The notes under the pieces were generated by a model. The model did no database searches, was not told the origin of the DNA, and saw only the letters and a program-made list of their open reading frames with translations. Of a DNA stretch of 41,064 nucleotides, positions 15,090 to 22,546 are shown piece by piece (positions within the stretch are counted from its first letter, which is position 1; each line of letters starts with the position of its first letter). The stretch is from Spongiibacteraceae bacterium (lineage in GTDB: Bacteria; Pseudomonadota; Gammaproteobacteria; Pseudomonadales; Spongiibacteraceae). Made by a program: the position numbers and the translations under genes. Location: assembly GCA_002710725.1 (NCBI GenBank), contig PAKT01000065.1:1-41064 (forward strand). The letters run 5' to 3'.

Positions 15090-16799
15090 ATGAGTCGATC
15101 GACAGAAAAACTGGAAGCACTTGAGTCAGGGGGTGAAACCCTGTGGCGTACCCAATACTACGAACCGGCGATTGCCGAGCAGGGTGAGCGCAAAACCCGC
15201 TTTCAGACCCAGAGCCTGCGCTGGGATATCAAACCGCTGTACACCCAGGCGGATCTGGATGCCATTGGTTTTGACCCGGACAAGGATCTCGGTTTGCCCG
15301 GCACCTACCCCTATACCCGCGAGACCCGGCCGGCGGGTTATCGGGGTGATTTGTGGGCCATGACCCAGGTCAGCGGTTTTGGCTGCGCCGAAGATTCTGC
15401 CAAGCGCTGGGAGTACATGGTCAATCAGGGGCTGGATTCCATCATCGTCGAGTACGACCTGCCCACCACCAATGGTTACGATTCCGACAACCCCTTGTGC
15501 CGGGGTGAGGTAGGCCGCGCGGGCATGGCGCTGGATACGCTGCAGGATATGGAAGACGCCCTGAACTTTCCGCTGGAAAAACTCAAGAACATTACCTCAG
15601 TGTGTAATGCGCCGCAGCCGGTGAATCTGGCGATGCTGATCAAGGCCCTGCAGCGCAAAGGCAAAAAGCTCGAAGACATTCGCCTGATGATGCCCAATAC
15701 CATTCTGGTGGAATACACCTGTGTTGGCCGTTATATCTACCCGCCCAAGCACGGTCTGCGATTGGCTTGCGACGTTATTGAATACTGCATGACCCACCAC
15801 AAAAACTGGATGCCGCTCAATATTGTCGGCGCCCAGATTTATGCGGCGCGCGGCAACCCGGTACAGGAGATCGCCTACTCTTTTGCTATGGCGCGGGCCT
15901 ATATCGACGAATTGCTGACGCGCGGTCATGATATCAATGACGTGGCACCGATGGTGAGCTTTATCACCGGCATCGATATGGATTTCTTTGAAGCCATCGG
16001 CAAACTGCGGGCCTACCGCAAGGTGTGGGCGCGCTTGATGAAAGAAACCTATGGCGCCACCGCTGAAGAAGCACTGAAACTGCGCCTGATGAGCTCGCCC
16101 GGCACCATGTCCATGGCCTTGCAGCAGCCGTTGAACAACATCGCCCGGCTCGGCATTGAAATGCTGGCCTGTGCCCTCGGCGGCGGTGCTCACACCATCA
16201 ATACACCGCTCTACGATGAAGCTCACGCCCTGCCCAGTGAAGATGCCATTACCATTGGTGCCAACATTCATCACATTGTCGCGCAGGAGACGGGGGTGGC
16301 CGATACCATCGACCCCCTCGCCGGCTCCTATTATGTGGAGTACATGACCAAGCGCCTGGAAGATGCGGTGTTTGAAGAGATGGCAAAAATCGAAGCCATG
16401 GGCGGCGCATTGGGTGCGCTGGAAGCCGGTTATTTCCAGAGCGAGCTGGCGGAAGAACAGATCGCCATGAACAGCGATTTTCACAGCGGCGAGCGCAAGT
16501 TTGTCGGTGTGAACTATCTGGTGAAAAAGGACGAAAAGCGCGAGATCGAGATTTTCCGTCACGACGAAGAATCGGAGGCGCGCCAGATCGAACGGCTCAA
16601 TCGCATCAAAAGTCAGCGCGACAACGCCGCCGTTGAGCGTGTGCTGGAGAAAGTGCGTGAGGCTGCTCGCGGCAATACCAATATGGTTGAACCCATGCTG
16701 GAAGCGGTGGAGCTTTATGCCACTCACGGTGAACTGTGTGACGCGATGCGGGATGTGTTTGGGGAGTATGACCCGAATGCGTTAACGCCTACGCTTTAA
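15090..16799 (+). CDS. B12-dependent acyl-CoA mutase, large subunit (methylmalonyl-CoA mutase family, divergent active site)
   Basis: A 569-residue TIM-barrel subunit that should carry out a carbon-skeleton rearrangement of a CoA ester with the small B12 subunit encoded downstream. Family blocks are clear: GTYPYTRETRPAGYRG, YDLPTTNGYDSDNP, GEVGRAGMALDT, YIYPPKHGLRLACD, LNNIARLGIEMLAC, DEAHALPSED, DPLAGSYYVE. Aligned with Propionibacterium MutB from memory, without gaps in these blocks, Tyr89 becomes V94, Arg207 becomes V212, Tyr243 becomes A248 and His244 becomes Q249. Gln197 becomes P202 and Gln330 becomes Ser. These residues hold the carboxylate and thioester carbonyl of methylmalonyl-CoA. 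The Glu of the corrin-contacting Asp-Glu-Ala is kept. Substrate therefore unknown; neither MCM nor isobutyryl-CoA mutase residues fit. First gene of the cluster. Confidence 0.9.
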   Translation: MSRSTEKLEALESGGETLWRTQYYEPAIAEQGERKTRFQTQSLRWDIKPLYTQADLDAIGFDPDKDLGLPGTYPYTRETRPAGYRGDLWAMTQVSGFGCAEDSAKRWEYMVNQGLDSIIVEYDLPTTNGYDSDNPLCRGEVGRAGMALDTLQDMEDALNFPLEKLKNITSVCNAPQPVNLAMLIKALQRKGKKLEDIRLMMPNTILVEYTCVGRYIYPPKHGLRLACDVIEYCMTHHKNWMPLNIVGAQIYAARGNPVQEIAYSFAMARAYIDELLTRGHDINDVAPMVSFITGIDMDFFEAIGKLRAYRKVWARLMKETYGATAEEALKLRLMSSPGTMSMALQQPLNNIARLGIEMLACALGGGAHTINTPLYDEAHALPSEDAITIGANIHHIVAQETGVADTIDPLAGSYYVEYMTKRLEDAVFEEMAKIEAMGGALGALEAGYFQSELAEEQIAMNSDFHSGERKFVGVNYLVKKDEKREIEIFRHDEESEARQIERLNRIKSQRDNAAVERVLEKVREAARGNTNMVEPMLEAVELYATHGELCDAMRDVFGEYDPNALTPTL

Positions 16800-16804
16800 A
16801 ACCA

Positions 16805-16962
16805 CCCTCACCCCGACCCATTGACTCGCTGCGCTCGGAGCTTCGCTCCGCCGTCGCGGGCTCCGGCGCCCAAACCCTGCGGGTTTGTCCCAAAGGGAGA
16901 GGGGGCGCACGGAAGTTGCGCGGTTGATCCCCTCTCCCTCTGGGAGAGGGTTAGGGTGAGGG
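16805..16962. repeat. Palindromic GC-rich intergenic repeat, copy B (composite)
   Basis: A 158-base element filling most of the 188-base gap between the two mutase subunit genes. It starts CCCTCACCCCGACCC and ends GGGTTAGGGTGAGGG, inverted ends as in copy A. The left two thirds contain CGGAG-CTTCG-CTCCG and CAAACCC-TGC-GGGTTTG (16871-16887) hairpins and GGCTCCGGCGCC, shared with copy C. The right end, CCCTCTCCC-TCT-GGGAGAGGG, is shared with copy A. Such a structure inside an operon could stabilise or attenuate the mRNA between the two subunits. Confidence 0.85.
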
Positions 16963-16987
16963 GATACCCTATTATGCGAGACATTAC

Positions 16988-17383
16988 ATGACCCAACCCA
17001 TAAGAATACTCCTCGCCAAAATCGGCCTGGACACCCACACCATCGGCATCACGGTGCTGGCCAAAGAGCTGCGCGATCGCGGTTTTGAAGTCATTTTTTC
17101 GGGCCTCAAACAAACCCCGGAAAAAGTCGCCCACGCTGCGCTGCAGGAAGACGTGGATGTGATCGGCGTCAGTTGCCTGTCCGGCGGCCATATGACCCAC
17201 CTGAAAGTTCTGGCCGAAAAAATGAAAGAAATGGGCCTTGATGACCGTATTCTGATTGTCGGCGGTGTGGTGCCGGAAGAAGACGTCGAACCACTGAAGG
17301 CCCTCGGCGTAGACCAGGTATTTACCATGGGCGCGAATATGGATGATATCGCCGCCTTTCTGCGCAGTGCCGTCTCTGTCTGA
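16988..17383 (+). CDS. B12-binding small subunit of the acyl-CoA mutase
   Basis: A 131-residue cobalamin-binding domain of the methylmalonyl-CoA mutase C-terminal type. The base-off/His-on motif D15-T-H17-T-I-G20 supplies the lower-axial histidine. GVSCLSGGH and IVGGVVPEED are the remaining corrin-binding blocks, and LKQTPEKVAHAAL matches the family helix. The N-terminus RILLAKIGLDTH mirrors RILLAKMGQDGHD of fused mutases, so the subunit is complete. It is separate from the large subunit, like the isobutyryl-CoA mutase small chain. Its stop overlaps the MeaB start by one base (TGATG), a strong sign of coupling. Confidence 0.93.
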   Translation: MTQPIRILLAKIGLDTHTIGITVLAKELRDRGFEVIFSGLKQTPEKVAHAALQEDVDVIGVSCLSGGHMTHLKVLAEKMKEMGLDDRILIVGGVVPEEDVEPLKALGVDQVFTMGANMDDIAAFLRSAVSV

Positions 17384-18327
17384 TGCGTCGCCCGATTGTT
17401 CTCGACGACGCCTGGCGCGCGGCGATACAGTCGCGCGATATTGCGACCCTGGCGCGCACCATAACCGCCATTGAGCGCTCTCCTGAGTTTTTGCTGCAGC
17501 TTTCCAGAGAAGTCTTTTCTGTGCAGCCGGTCAGCAGTATCGGTATTACCGGGGTACCCGGTGCCGGTAAATCGACGCTTCTCAATCAATTGATTAAACA
17601 CTACCGCCAGGCCGGAAAAAATATTGCTGTGCTGGCGGTCGACCCGAGCAGTATTCAAACCGGCGGCGCGGTATTGGGCGATCGTCTGCGAATGCAGGAT
17701 CACGCGCTGGATGACGGCGTGTTTGTGCGCTCCCTGTCCACCAAAGGCCAGCTCGGGGGTGTATCCGAAACGACGTTTATCACCGCGCAACTGCTCAAGT
17801 TTGCCGGCTTTGATCGCATCTTTATTGAAACCGTTGGCATCGGTCAGAACGAGCTGGATATTGTGCGCGTGGCCGATGTCAGCGCATTGGTGTTTATTCC
17901 CGGCGGCGGGGACTACGTGCAGGGCATCAAGTCCGGCGTGATGGAAGTGGGCGATGTCTTTGCAATCAATAAAAGTGATCTCGACGGCGTGCGCGCCCTG
18001 GAAAAAGTGTTGCAGATGGAAGCCCACGACCGGGAAAACAAAACCGGTTTTGTTACCACGGTGTGTCGCACCAATGCGATTAGTGGGGATGGCGTGGCAG
18101 AGCTGAGCCATGCACTTGAAACCGCCTTGCAGTCCTCGCAGGCGCTGGCGCGTCGGGCCTCCCAGCTGCGGGCATTTTCTGAACTCCTTTTAACCATCGA
18201 ACTTCGCCAGCATTGGCTCAAGCCCTTTGTCGCCGGTGAGCGAGGAACTGCTTTTTTTGCCGATCTGGAGCGGGGTAAAACCCAACCGGCCGATATTGTC
18301 GATGCCTTTCGTGAAGCGCAGGAGTAA
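17383..18327 (+). CDS. meaB: MeaB-type G-protein chaperone of the B12 mutase
   Basis: A 314-residue SIMIBI GTPase that gates cobalamin loading of acyl-CoA mutases and protects them from inactivation. Features: P-loop GITGVPGAGKSTLLNQL near residue 54, AVDPSSIQTGGAVLGDRLRM (the family's conserved switch block), FIETVGIGQNELDIVRVAD (Walker B region with Gln), and NKSDLDG, in which Ser replaces Ala of the usual NKAD. The C-terminal helices are MeaB-like and probably dimerise. Immediate coupling to the small subunit says it serves this mutase. The older name ArgK/LAO kinase reflects a misannotation of the same family. Confidence 0.93.
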   Translation: MRRPIVLDDAWRAAIQSRDIATLARTITAIERSPEFLLQLSREVFSVQPVSSIGITGVPGAGKSTLLNQLIKHYRQAGKNIAVLAVDPSSIQTGGAVLGDRLRMQDHALDDGVFVRSLSTKGQLGGVSETTFITAQLLKFAGFDRIFIETVGIGQNELDIVRVADVSALVFIPGGGDYVQGIKSGVMEVGDVFAINKSDLDGVRALEKVLQMEAHDRENKTGFVTTVCRTNAISGDGVAELSHALETALQSSQALARRASQLRAFSELLLTIELRQHWLKPFVAGERGTAFFADLERGKTQPADIVDAFREAQE

Positions 18328-18333
18328 GTGCCG

Positions 18334-19644
18334 GTGAGCAACAGCCGCGGCTGGTATCTGGTTTTTCTGCTGTTTCTGGCCTATCTCCTGTCTTTTCTCG
18401 ATCGTCAGATCATTGCCCTGCTGGTTGACCCGATCAAGCAGGATCTCGGTATTTCCGATTTCCAGTTTGCTCTGCTGCACGGTTTGGGCTTTGGTGTTTT
18501 CTTTGCACTGTTTGGTATTCCGATTGCACTGGCTGCAGATCGCTGGCGGCGTACCCGCGTGATTGGCATCGGCATTGTGGTGTGGAGTGCCATGACCGTG
18601 GCCTGCGGTTTGGCGCGCAATTATTTTCAGCTGTTTCTCGGCCGGATCGGGGTTGGTGTGGGCGAAGCCGCATTGGCGCCGGCGGCTTATTCCCTGCTTG
18701 CGGATGTGTTTGACCGCAAGCGTCTGCCCACGGCGATGGCGGTGTTTTCCATGGGCAGCACCGTGGGCAGCGGTTTCGCCTTTTTGCTGGGGGGCCGTTT
18801 GCTGGATTGGCTGGAAGGTTGGGATCGCAGTCATATCACCTGGCTGAACGGTTTTGCTGACTGGCAGCTGGCCTTTATGTTCGCGGGTCTGCCCGGGCTT
18901 TTTCTGGCGATTCTGATTTTTCGATTTGCTGAACCCAAACGTCGGGGCTTGCTTGAAGTGGCACCCGCCGACGTGGGGCAGCAACTGCGCGCAACCTTTG
19001 CCTTTTTGATGTCACAGCGACGGCTCTACTTCGGCATTTTTCTGGCGATTGCAGCGACCACGGCGATGAGTTCAGGTTTTATTGTCTGGACGCCGGTTTA
19101 CCTGATCCGCCACTTTGAGCTAAGCCCCGCACAAGCGGCGGGCCACTTTGGCAGCATTTTTGTGGTGGCCGCCAGCCTGGGTGTGTTGGCGGGCGGTTTG
19201 CTGGCGTCGCGCTGGCAGCCGCGTTTCGGTCAGCAGGCCTACCTGCGGGTGATGGTGCTGGCCATGTCGGGCACCTTGCTCAGCCTGTTGCCGCTGGCCT
19301 TGGGGCTGACTCTGCCGCTGACCAGTCTGTTTATTGCCTTGGCCGTCTTTTTTACCCAGTCCTTAGCCGGGGTTTCCGTGGCCTCGTTGCAGGTAGTGAC
19401 CCCGAATGAAAAAAGAGCGCAGGTGTCTTCGTATTTTTTATTGTTTGTGAATCTGCTGGGTTACGGCAGCGGTGCGCCCTTGATTGCGGCGCTCGGTGAT
19501 TTCCTGCTGCCCGAAGAGGCCCATCTTGGGTTGGCTTTGGCGCTGGCTGCCGTTGTGTTGCTGCCGCTGGCTTTGTTGGCAGTGCGAGTTGCCTGGCAAC
19601 CCTATAAAATTGCGCGCAATTTTGCCTTGGAAGAAATGCCGTGA
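18334..19644 (+). CDS. MFS transporter of the mutase cluster
   Basis: A protein of about 436 residues with 12 predicted membrane segments. Motif A reads GIPIALAADRWRRTRVIG (loop 2-3, slightly degenerate), and RIGVGVGEAALAPAAYSLLADVF is the signature of Spinster-like/organic-anion MFS carriers. The centre has a cytoplasmic loop (FRFAEPKRRGLLE). There are two GTG starts, 18328 and 18334; GGAG at 18321-18324 sits nine bases before 18334, so I prefer that one. The gene follows MeaB almost directly and overlaps the next gene by 4 bases, placing it firmly in the operon. It may import or export the mutase substrate or its parent acid. Confidence 0.85.
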   Translation: MSNSRGWYLVFLLFLAYLLSFLDRQIIALLVDPIKQDLGISDFQFALLHGLGFGVFFALFGIPIALAADRWRRTRVIGIGIVVWSAMTVACGLARNYFQLFLGRIGVGVGEAALAPAAYSLLADVFDRKRLPTAMAVFSMGSTVGSGFAFLLGGRLLDWLEGWDRSHITWLNGFADWQLAFMFAGLPGLFLAILIFRFAEPKRRGLLEVAPADVGQQLRATFAFLMSQRRLYFGIFLAIAATTAMSSGFIVWTPVYLIRHFELSPAQAAGHFGSIFVVAASLGVLAGGLLASRWQPRFGQQAYLRVMVLAMSGTLLSLLPLALGLTLPLTSLFIALAVFFTQSLAGVSVASLQVVTPNEKRAQVSSYFLLFVNLLGYGSGAPLIAALGDFLLPEEAHLGLALALAAVVLLPLALLAVRVAWQPYKIARNFALEEMP

Positions 19645-20591
19645 GTGAGCTGGCGCAGTTATTGAATAATTATCGGGAATCGGCGCTGGGTGTGGTGCTG
19701 TTCTCGCTGGTGGCTGATTACGAAGCCCGTTTTCTACAGGCCTACAGTGAGCAGGGCTTTGCCGATATCCGGCGCTCTCACGGTGCCGTGCTGCGTCATC
19801 TGGATGCCAGCGGTACAACGCTCTCTGAGCTGGCTCTAAGAGCTGGGGTGAGCAAGCAGGCAATTGGTAAGGTCGTGCGCCAGCTGGAAGCACTGGGCTA
19901 CCTGTCGGTTGTGGTCAGTGCGAGTGATAAACGTGCTCGGCTGGTGCGATTCAGTTTGCGTGGCGATCGCCTGGTCAGTGCGTCTAACCGGGTGGTGGAT
20001 GATATTCGACGGCACTATCGCCAGCAGCTGGGCAGCGAAACCTTTCAGCGCTTGTTTGAACTGCTGCAGGCTCTTACTGAGAAGCTCGGGCGCCAACCAA
20101 GCGTAACTGCGACTGGCGAAGCCCAGCGCTTTCTGCATTTTGGTCGTCTGATGGTCGAGCTGGCCGAAGATTTTGAGCAGCGACTGCTTGCTGAGCTCTC
20201 CCCGGTTGATGCAGAAAAGCTATCCCGCCCGGTGCTCAGCCAGTTTTTCTATTGCCGGGCCGGTGGTATGACCGTGACCGAACTGGCCGAGCGTCAGCCC
20301 CTGACCGTTCAGGCGGTCAGTCTGACCAGTCGGGCTATGGTCAAGAAAGGACTGCTGGTGGTACGAGAAAGCCCGCGTGACAGCCGGGCAAAGGAGCTGT
20401 CCATCAGTATTGCTGGTGAGGCCTGGCTGCAGAATATTGTTGCGGCTAACCGACGAATACAGAAAGCGTATGCGGAATTGCTGGGCTCACAAGGTTTGCA
20501 TGAGCTGGACCAGATATTCCGGCGTTTGTTGGCTGCATTGGACTCTGGTTTTTCGGCGTTTCCCGTGCAAAGGGGTGTGAACAGAAGTTAA
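19641..20591 (+). CDS. Regulator with two MarR-type winged-helix domains in one chain
   Basis: A 316-residue protein starting at a GTG that overlaps the MFS stop (GTGA), so it is translationally coupled. Residues about 10-145 form one MarR domain: HGAVLRHLDASGTTLSELAL, recognition helix SKQAIGKVVRQLEALGYL, and wing SASDKRARLVRFSLRG. Residues about 155-305 form a second: MTVTELAERQPLTVQAVS, SRAMVKKGLLVVRESPRDS, wing RAKELSISIAGE. MarR proteins normally have about 150 residues and dimerise; this looks like a covalent pseudo-dimer with two non-identical heads. It is the likely regulator of the cluster, with CoA esters as a plausible ligand (inference). Confidence 0.85.
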   Translation: MSELAQLLNNYRESALGVVLFSLVADYEARFLQAYSEQGFADIRRSHGAVLRHLDASGTTLSELALRAGVSKQAIGKVVRQLEALGYLSVVVSASDKRARLVRFSLRGDRLVSASNRVVDDIRRHYRQQLGSETFQRLFELLQALTEKLGRQPSVTATGEAQRFLHFGRLMVELAEDFEQRLLAELSPVDAEKLSRPVLSQFFYCRAGGMTVTELAERQPLTVQAVSLTSRAMVKKGLLVVRESPRDSRAKELSISIAGEAWLQNIVAANRRIQKAYAELLGSQGLHELDQIFRRLLAALDSGFSAFPVQRGVNRS

Positions 20592-20593
20592 CT

Positions 20594-20605
20594 ATACGGT
20601 CGTAT
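20594..20605. promoter_or_regulatory. Short palindrome ATACGGTCGTAT upstream of the conserved-unknown gene
   Basis: ATACG-GT-CGTAT lies three bases after the regulator stop and about 50 bases before the next start codon. Its ATACG/CGTAT arms resemble TetR-type half sites. It may mark a separate promoter for the last two genes of the cluster. I see no confident -35/-10 pair here. Confidence 0.35.
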
Positions 20606-20653
20606 TATTCTCCAATACACTCCGGGAACCGCTATTTTATGGAGGTTTCCCCC

Positions 20654-21745
20654 ATGCTCTCGCAAATGGATGACTATCCCCTACATCAGATTGCTGATGT
20701 AATTCGCTACCCCGCCACATCTGATCGCAATTTCTACGACCGTTACTATTTCAATATGCACGCCTCCAGTGATGACCTGTTTATGGTCATGGGGATGGGC
20801 CAGTACCCGACTCTGGGCGTGCAGGATGCTTTTGTGGTTGTGCGTTGTGGTGACAAGCATCACGTGGTGCGTGCATCGCGCGAGCTGGGCGACGACCGGA
20901 TGGATACCTCGGTGGGGCCTCTGCGGGTCGAGGTATTGAAGGGCCTGGAAAAAGTGCGCTTTGTGGTGGAAGACAGTCCCGAACATCCGATTGCCATGGA
21001 CGTCACTTGGGAAGGAGCTATTCCAGCTTTTTTAGAGCCGCGCCAGTATATCCGCAAGCATGGCCGCGTGTTGTTTGATTCCATGCGCTTTGCCCAGACC
21101 GGTTACTGGACCGGAACGCTGCGCGTCGGCGATAAGACTTTTGATGTCACCCCGGACAAATGGAAGGGCAGTCGCGATCGCTCCTGGGGCATTCGTCCGG
21201 TGGGCGAGCATGAACCTCAGGGTATTCATGAGGGCACGCCAATCATGGAGGGCATGTGGAATTACTGCCCCATGCAGTTCGATGATTTTTCCATTATTTA
21301 TATTCTGAACGAACACAACGATGGCAGCCGTGTGCTCGAAGAAGCGGTGCGGGTCTGGAATGATCCGGAGCGAGAGCCGGAGTGGCTGGGCCGCCCCGAG
21401 CACGAGCACAATCTGGTGGTCGCCAAGCCCTACCAGGCTTTTATTGATTCGGCGGTGATTCGTTTTCCCGAGGCACCTGAAGGCCCGCTTGAAGTGAAGG
21501 TGACGCCAATGACCCATGTGTGGGTGATGGTGGGTACCGGTTACGGGCTGGAGGCGGACTGGAAGCACGGCATGTACAAGGGCAAGAAAGTGGTTGAGAG
21601 CTTCACGCTGGATCTGGAAGCTGATAAAGACCGCATGTTTGGCCTTTGTGATAACGCCGCGCGCTTTGAGCTGGGTGATCAGGTCGGTTACGGGCTGTTT
21701 GAGTACGGCTTCTTTGGCGATTTTGATCGCTACGGTGTGAAGTAA
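20654..21745 (+). CDS. Conserved protein of unknown function (lipocalin/hydroxyneurosporene-synthase-like beta fold possible)
   Basis: A 363-residue soluble protein with no signal peptide or membrane segment. I prefer the ATG at 20654 because GGAGG lies eight bases upstream; an ATG at 20639 is in frame but badly placed. Recognisable stretches: DRNFYDRYYFNMHASSDD, MGMGQYPTLGVQDAFVVVR, SRDRSWGIRPVGEHE, MWNYCPMQFDDFSIIY, and FEYGFFGDFDRYG near the end. Similar uncharacterised proteins occur in mycobacteria and marine gammaproteobacteria beside lipid and steroid genes (from memory). SWGIRPVG resembles the core of two-domain lipocalin-like CrtC/AttH proteins. The HAD gene overlaps its stop by one base. 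Confidence 0.75.
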   Translation: MLSQMDDYPLHQIADVIRYPATSDRNFYDRYYFNMHASSDDLFMVMGMGQYPTLGVQDAFVVVRCGDKHHVVRASRELGDDRMDTSVGPLRVEVLKGLEKVRFVVEDSPEHPIAMDVTWEGAIPAFLEPRQYIRKHGRVLFDSMRFAQTGYWTGTLRVGDKTFDVTPDKWKGSRDRSWGIRPVGEHEPQGIHEGTPIMEGMWNYCPMQFDDFSIIYILNEHNDGSRVLEEAVRVWNDPEREPEWLGRPEHEHNLVVAKPYQAFIDSAVIRFPEAPEGPLEVKVTPMTHVWVMVGTGYGLEADWKHGMYKGKKVVESFTLDLEADKDRMFGLCDNAARFELGDQVGYGLFEYGFFGDFDRYGVK

Positions 21746-22386
21746 TGGCGAAGGTTGATGCAGTCCTGTTCGACTTTGGTGGGGTATTCACACTGTCGCC
21801 CTTTACCGCCTTTGATGAGGTTGGTCGAAGCCTGGGCGCACGCCCGGGCCAGATTCAGGAGATTGTGTTCGGGAACTACCACGAAGACGGCGATCACCCA
21901 TGGCATCGGCTTGAGCGTGGTGAAATGACGTTGGATGACTGCCGTACAGAGATCATGACGCGCGCTGAGCAGGATCACGGTCTTAAGCTGGATATCTATG
22001 AGGTATTCGCCGCCATGCCCCGCGACGGCGGTTTACGTACGGCCTTTGTCGACAAAGTGGCAGAGCTGAAAACGCGTGGCTTAAGACGCGCGATCATCAC
22101 CAACAACGTAAAAGAGTTTGCCGATGGCTGGCGATCGCTGATGCCAGTGGATGAGCTTTTTGAGCTGGTGGTGGATTCCTGCGTTGAAGGAATACGCAAG
22201 CCTAACCCGAAGATTTTTGAGCTGACCCTGCAACGCATGGGTATTGATGACCCGTCGCGCACAGTCTTTCTCGATGACTACCCGGCGAATATTGCCGCAG
22301 CTCAAAAGCTGGGCATGAAAACGGTACTTGTTACCGAGGAGGCGGATGTGGCGTTGTTGGAGTTGGATGGCCTGTTGAGTTCTTGA
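21745..22386 (+). CDS. HAD-superfamily hydrolase (subfamily IA) with variant motif I
   Basis: A 213-residue HAD protein. Motif I is DFGGVFT: the nucleophile Asp is present but the second Asp (acid/base in DxD) is Gly, as in the epoxide-hydrolase-N-terminal-like/ACAD10-type and YihX-like members (YihX has DLGN and is active). Motif II is ITNNVKE, motif III Lys lies in GIRKPNPKIF, and motif IV is FLDDYPANI. The cap insert between motifs I and II is of the helical C1 type. It is likely a small-molecule phosphatase, possibly for a phosphorylated acid or a CoA-pathway side product. It is coupled to the preceding gene by one-base overlap (TAATG). Confidence 0.88.
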   Translation: MAKVDAVLFDFGGVFTLSPFTAFDEVGRSLGARPGQIQEIVFGNYHEDGDHPWHRLERGEMTLDDCRTEIMTRAEQDHGLKLDIYEVFAAMPRDGGLRTAFVDKVAELKTRGLRRAIITNNVKEFADGWRSLMPVDELFELVVDSCVEGIRKPNPKIFELTLQRMGIDDPSRTVFLDDYPANIAAAQKLGMKTVLVTEEADVALLELDGLLSS

Positions 22387-22406
22387 GTTCTTGAGTTTGG
22401 CTCTCA

Positions 22407-22533
22407 CCCTCACCCCAGCCCAGTGACTCGCTGTGCTTAGCATGCCCCGCGAAGCGCAGTGGGTGCGGGGCTTTGCCCCACCGTCGCAAGCTCCGGTGCC
22501 CAAACCCTGCGGGTTTGTCCCAGAGGGAGAGGG
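22407..22533. repeat. Palindromic GC-rich intergenic repeat, copy C (one-sided)
   Basis: It begins CCCTCACCCCAGCCC and contains the shared core GCTCCGGTGCCCAAACCC and GGGTTTGTCCCAGAGG, then ends GGGAGAGGG without the second arm present in copies A and B. Internal hairpin CAAACCC-TGC-GGGTTTG lies at 22501-22517, and a larger GC-rich stem occupies 22442-22482. It lies between the convergent HAD and metal-hydrolase genes, and its right end touches the 3' end of the minus-strand gene. Confidence 0.8.
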
Positions 22534-22546
22534 AGCTGCGCGCTGC

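Noticed and set aside
15597-16727. A 376-residue minus-strand frame opposite the mutase large subunit
   Set aside because: It is the shadow of a conserved TIM-barrel coding sequence. The same holds for the 375-residue frame at 16984-18111 opposite the small subunit and meaB.
16799-16988. Split mutase as a frameshifted pseudogene
   Set aside because: The large subunit ends naturally after its last helices. The small subunit has its own start and a complete B12 domain, and 188 bases with a repeat separate them. Split mutases are known (isobutyryl-CoA mutase).
21745-22386. HAD protein as inactive because the second motif-I Asp is Gly
   Set aside because: Several active HAD enzymes, such as YihX, also lack this Asp, and motifs II, III and IV are intact, so I do not call it broken.
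9744-22533. The three GC-rich palindromic repeats as a CRISPR array or transposon
   Set aside because: The copies lie kilobases apart, vary in length and modules, have no spacers, and encode no transposase. They are intergenic repeats only.
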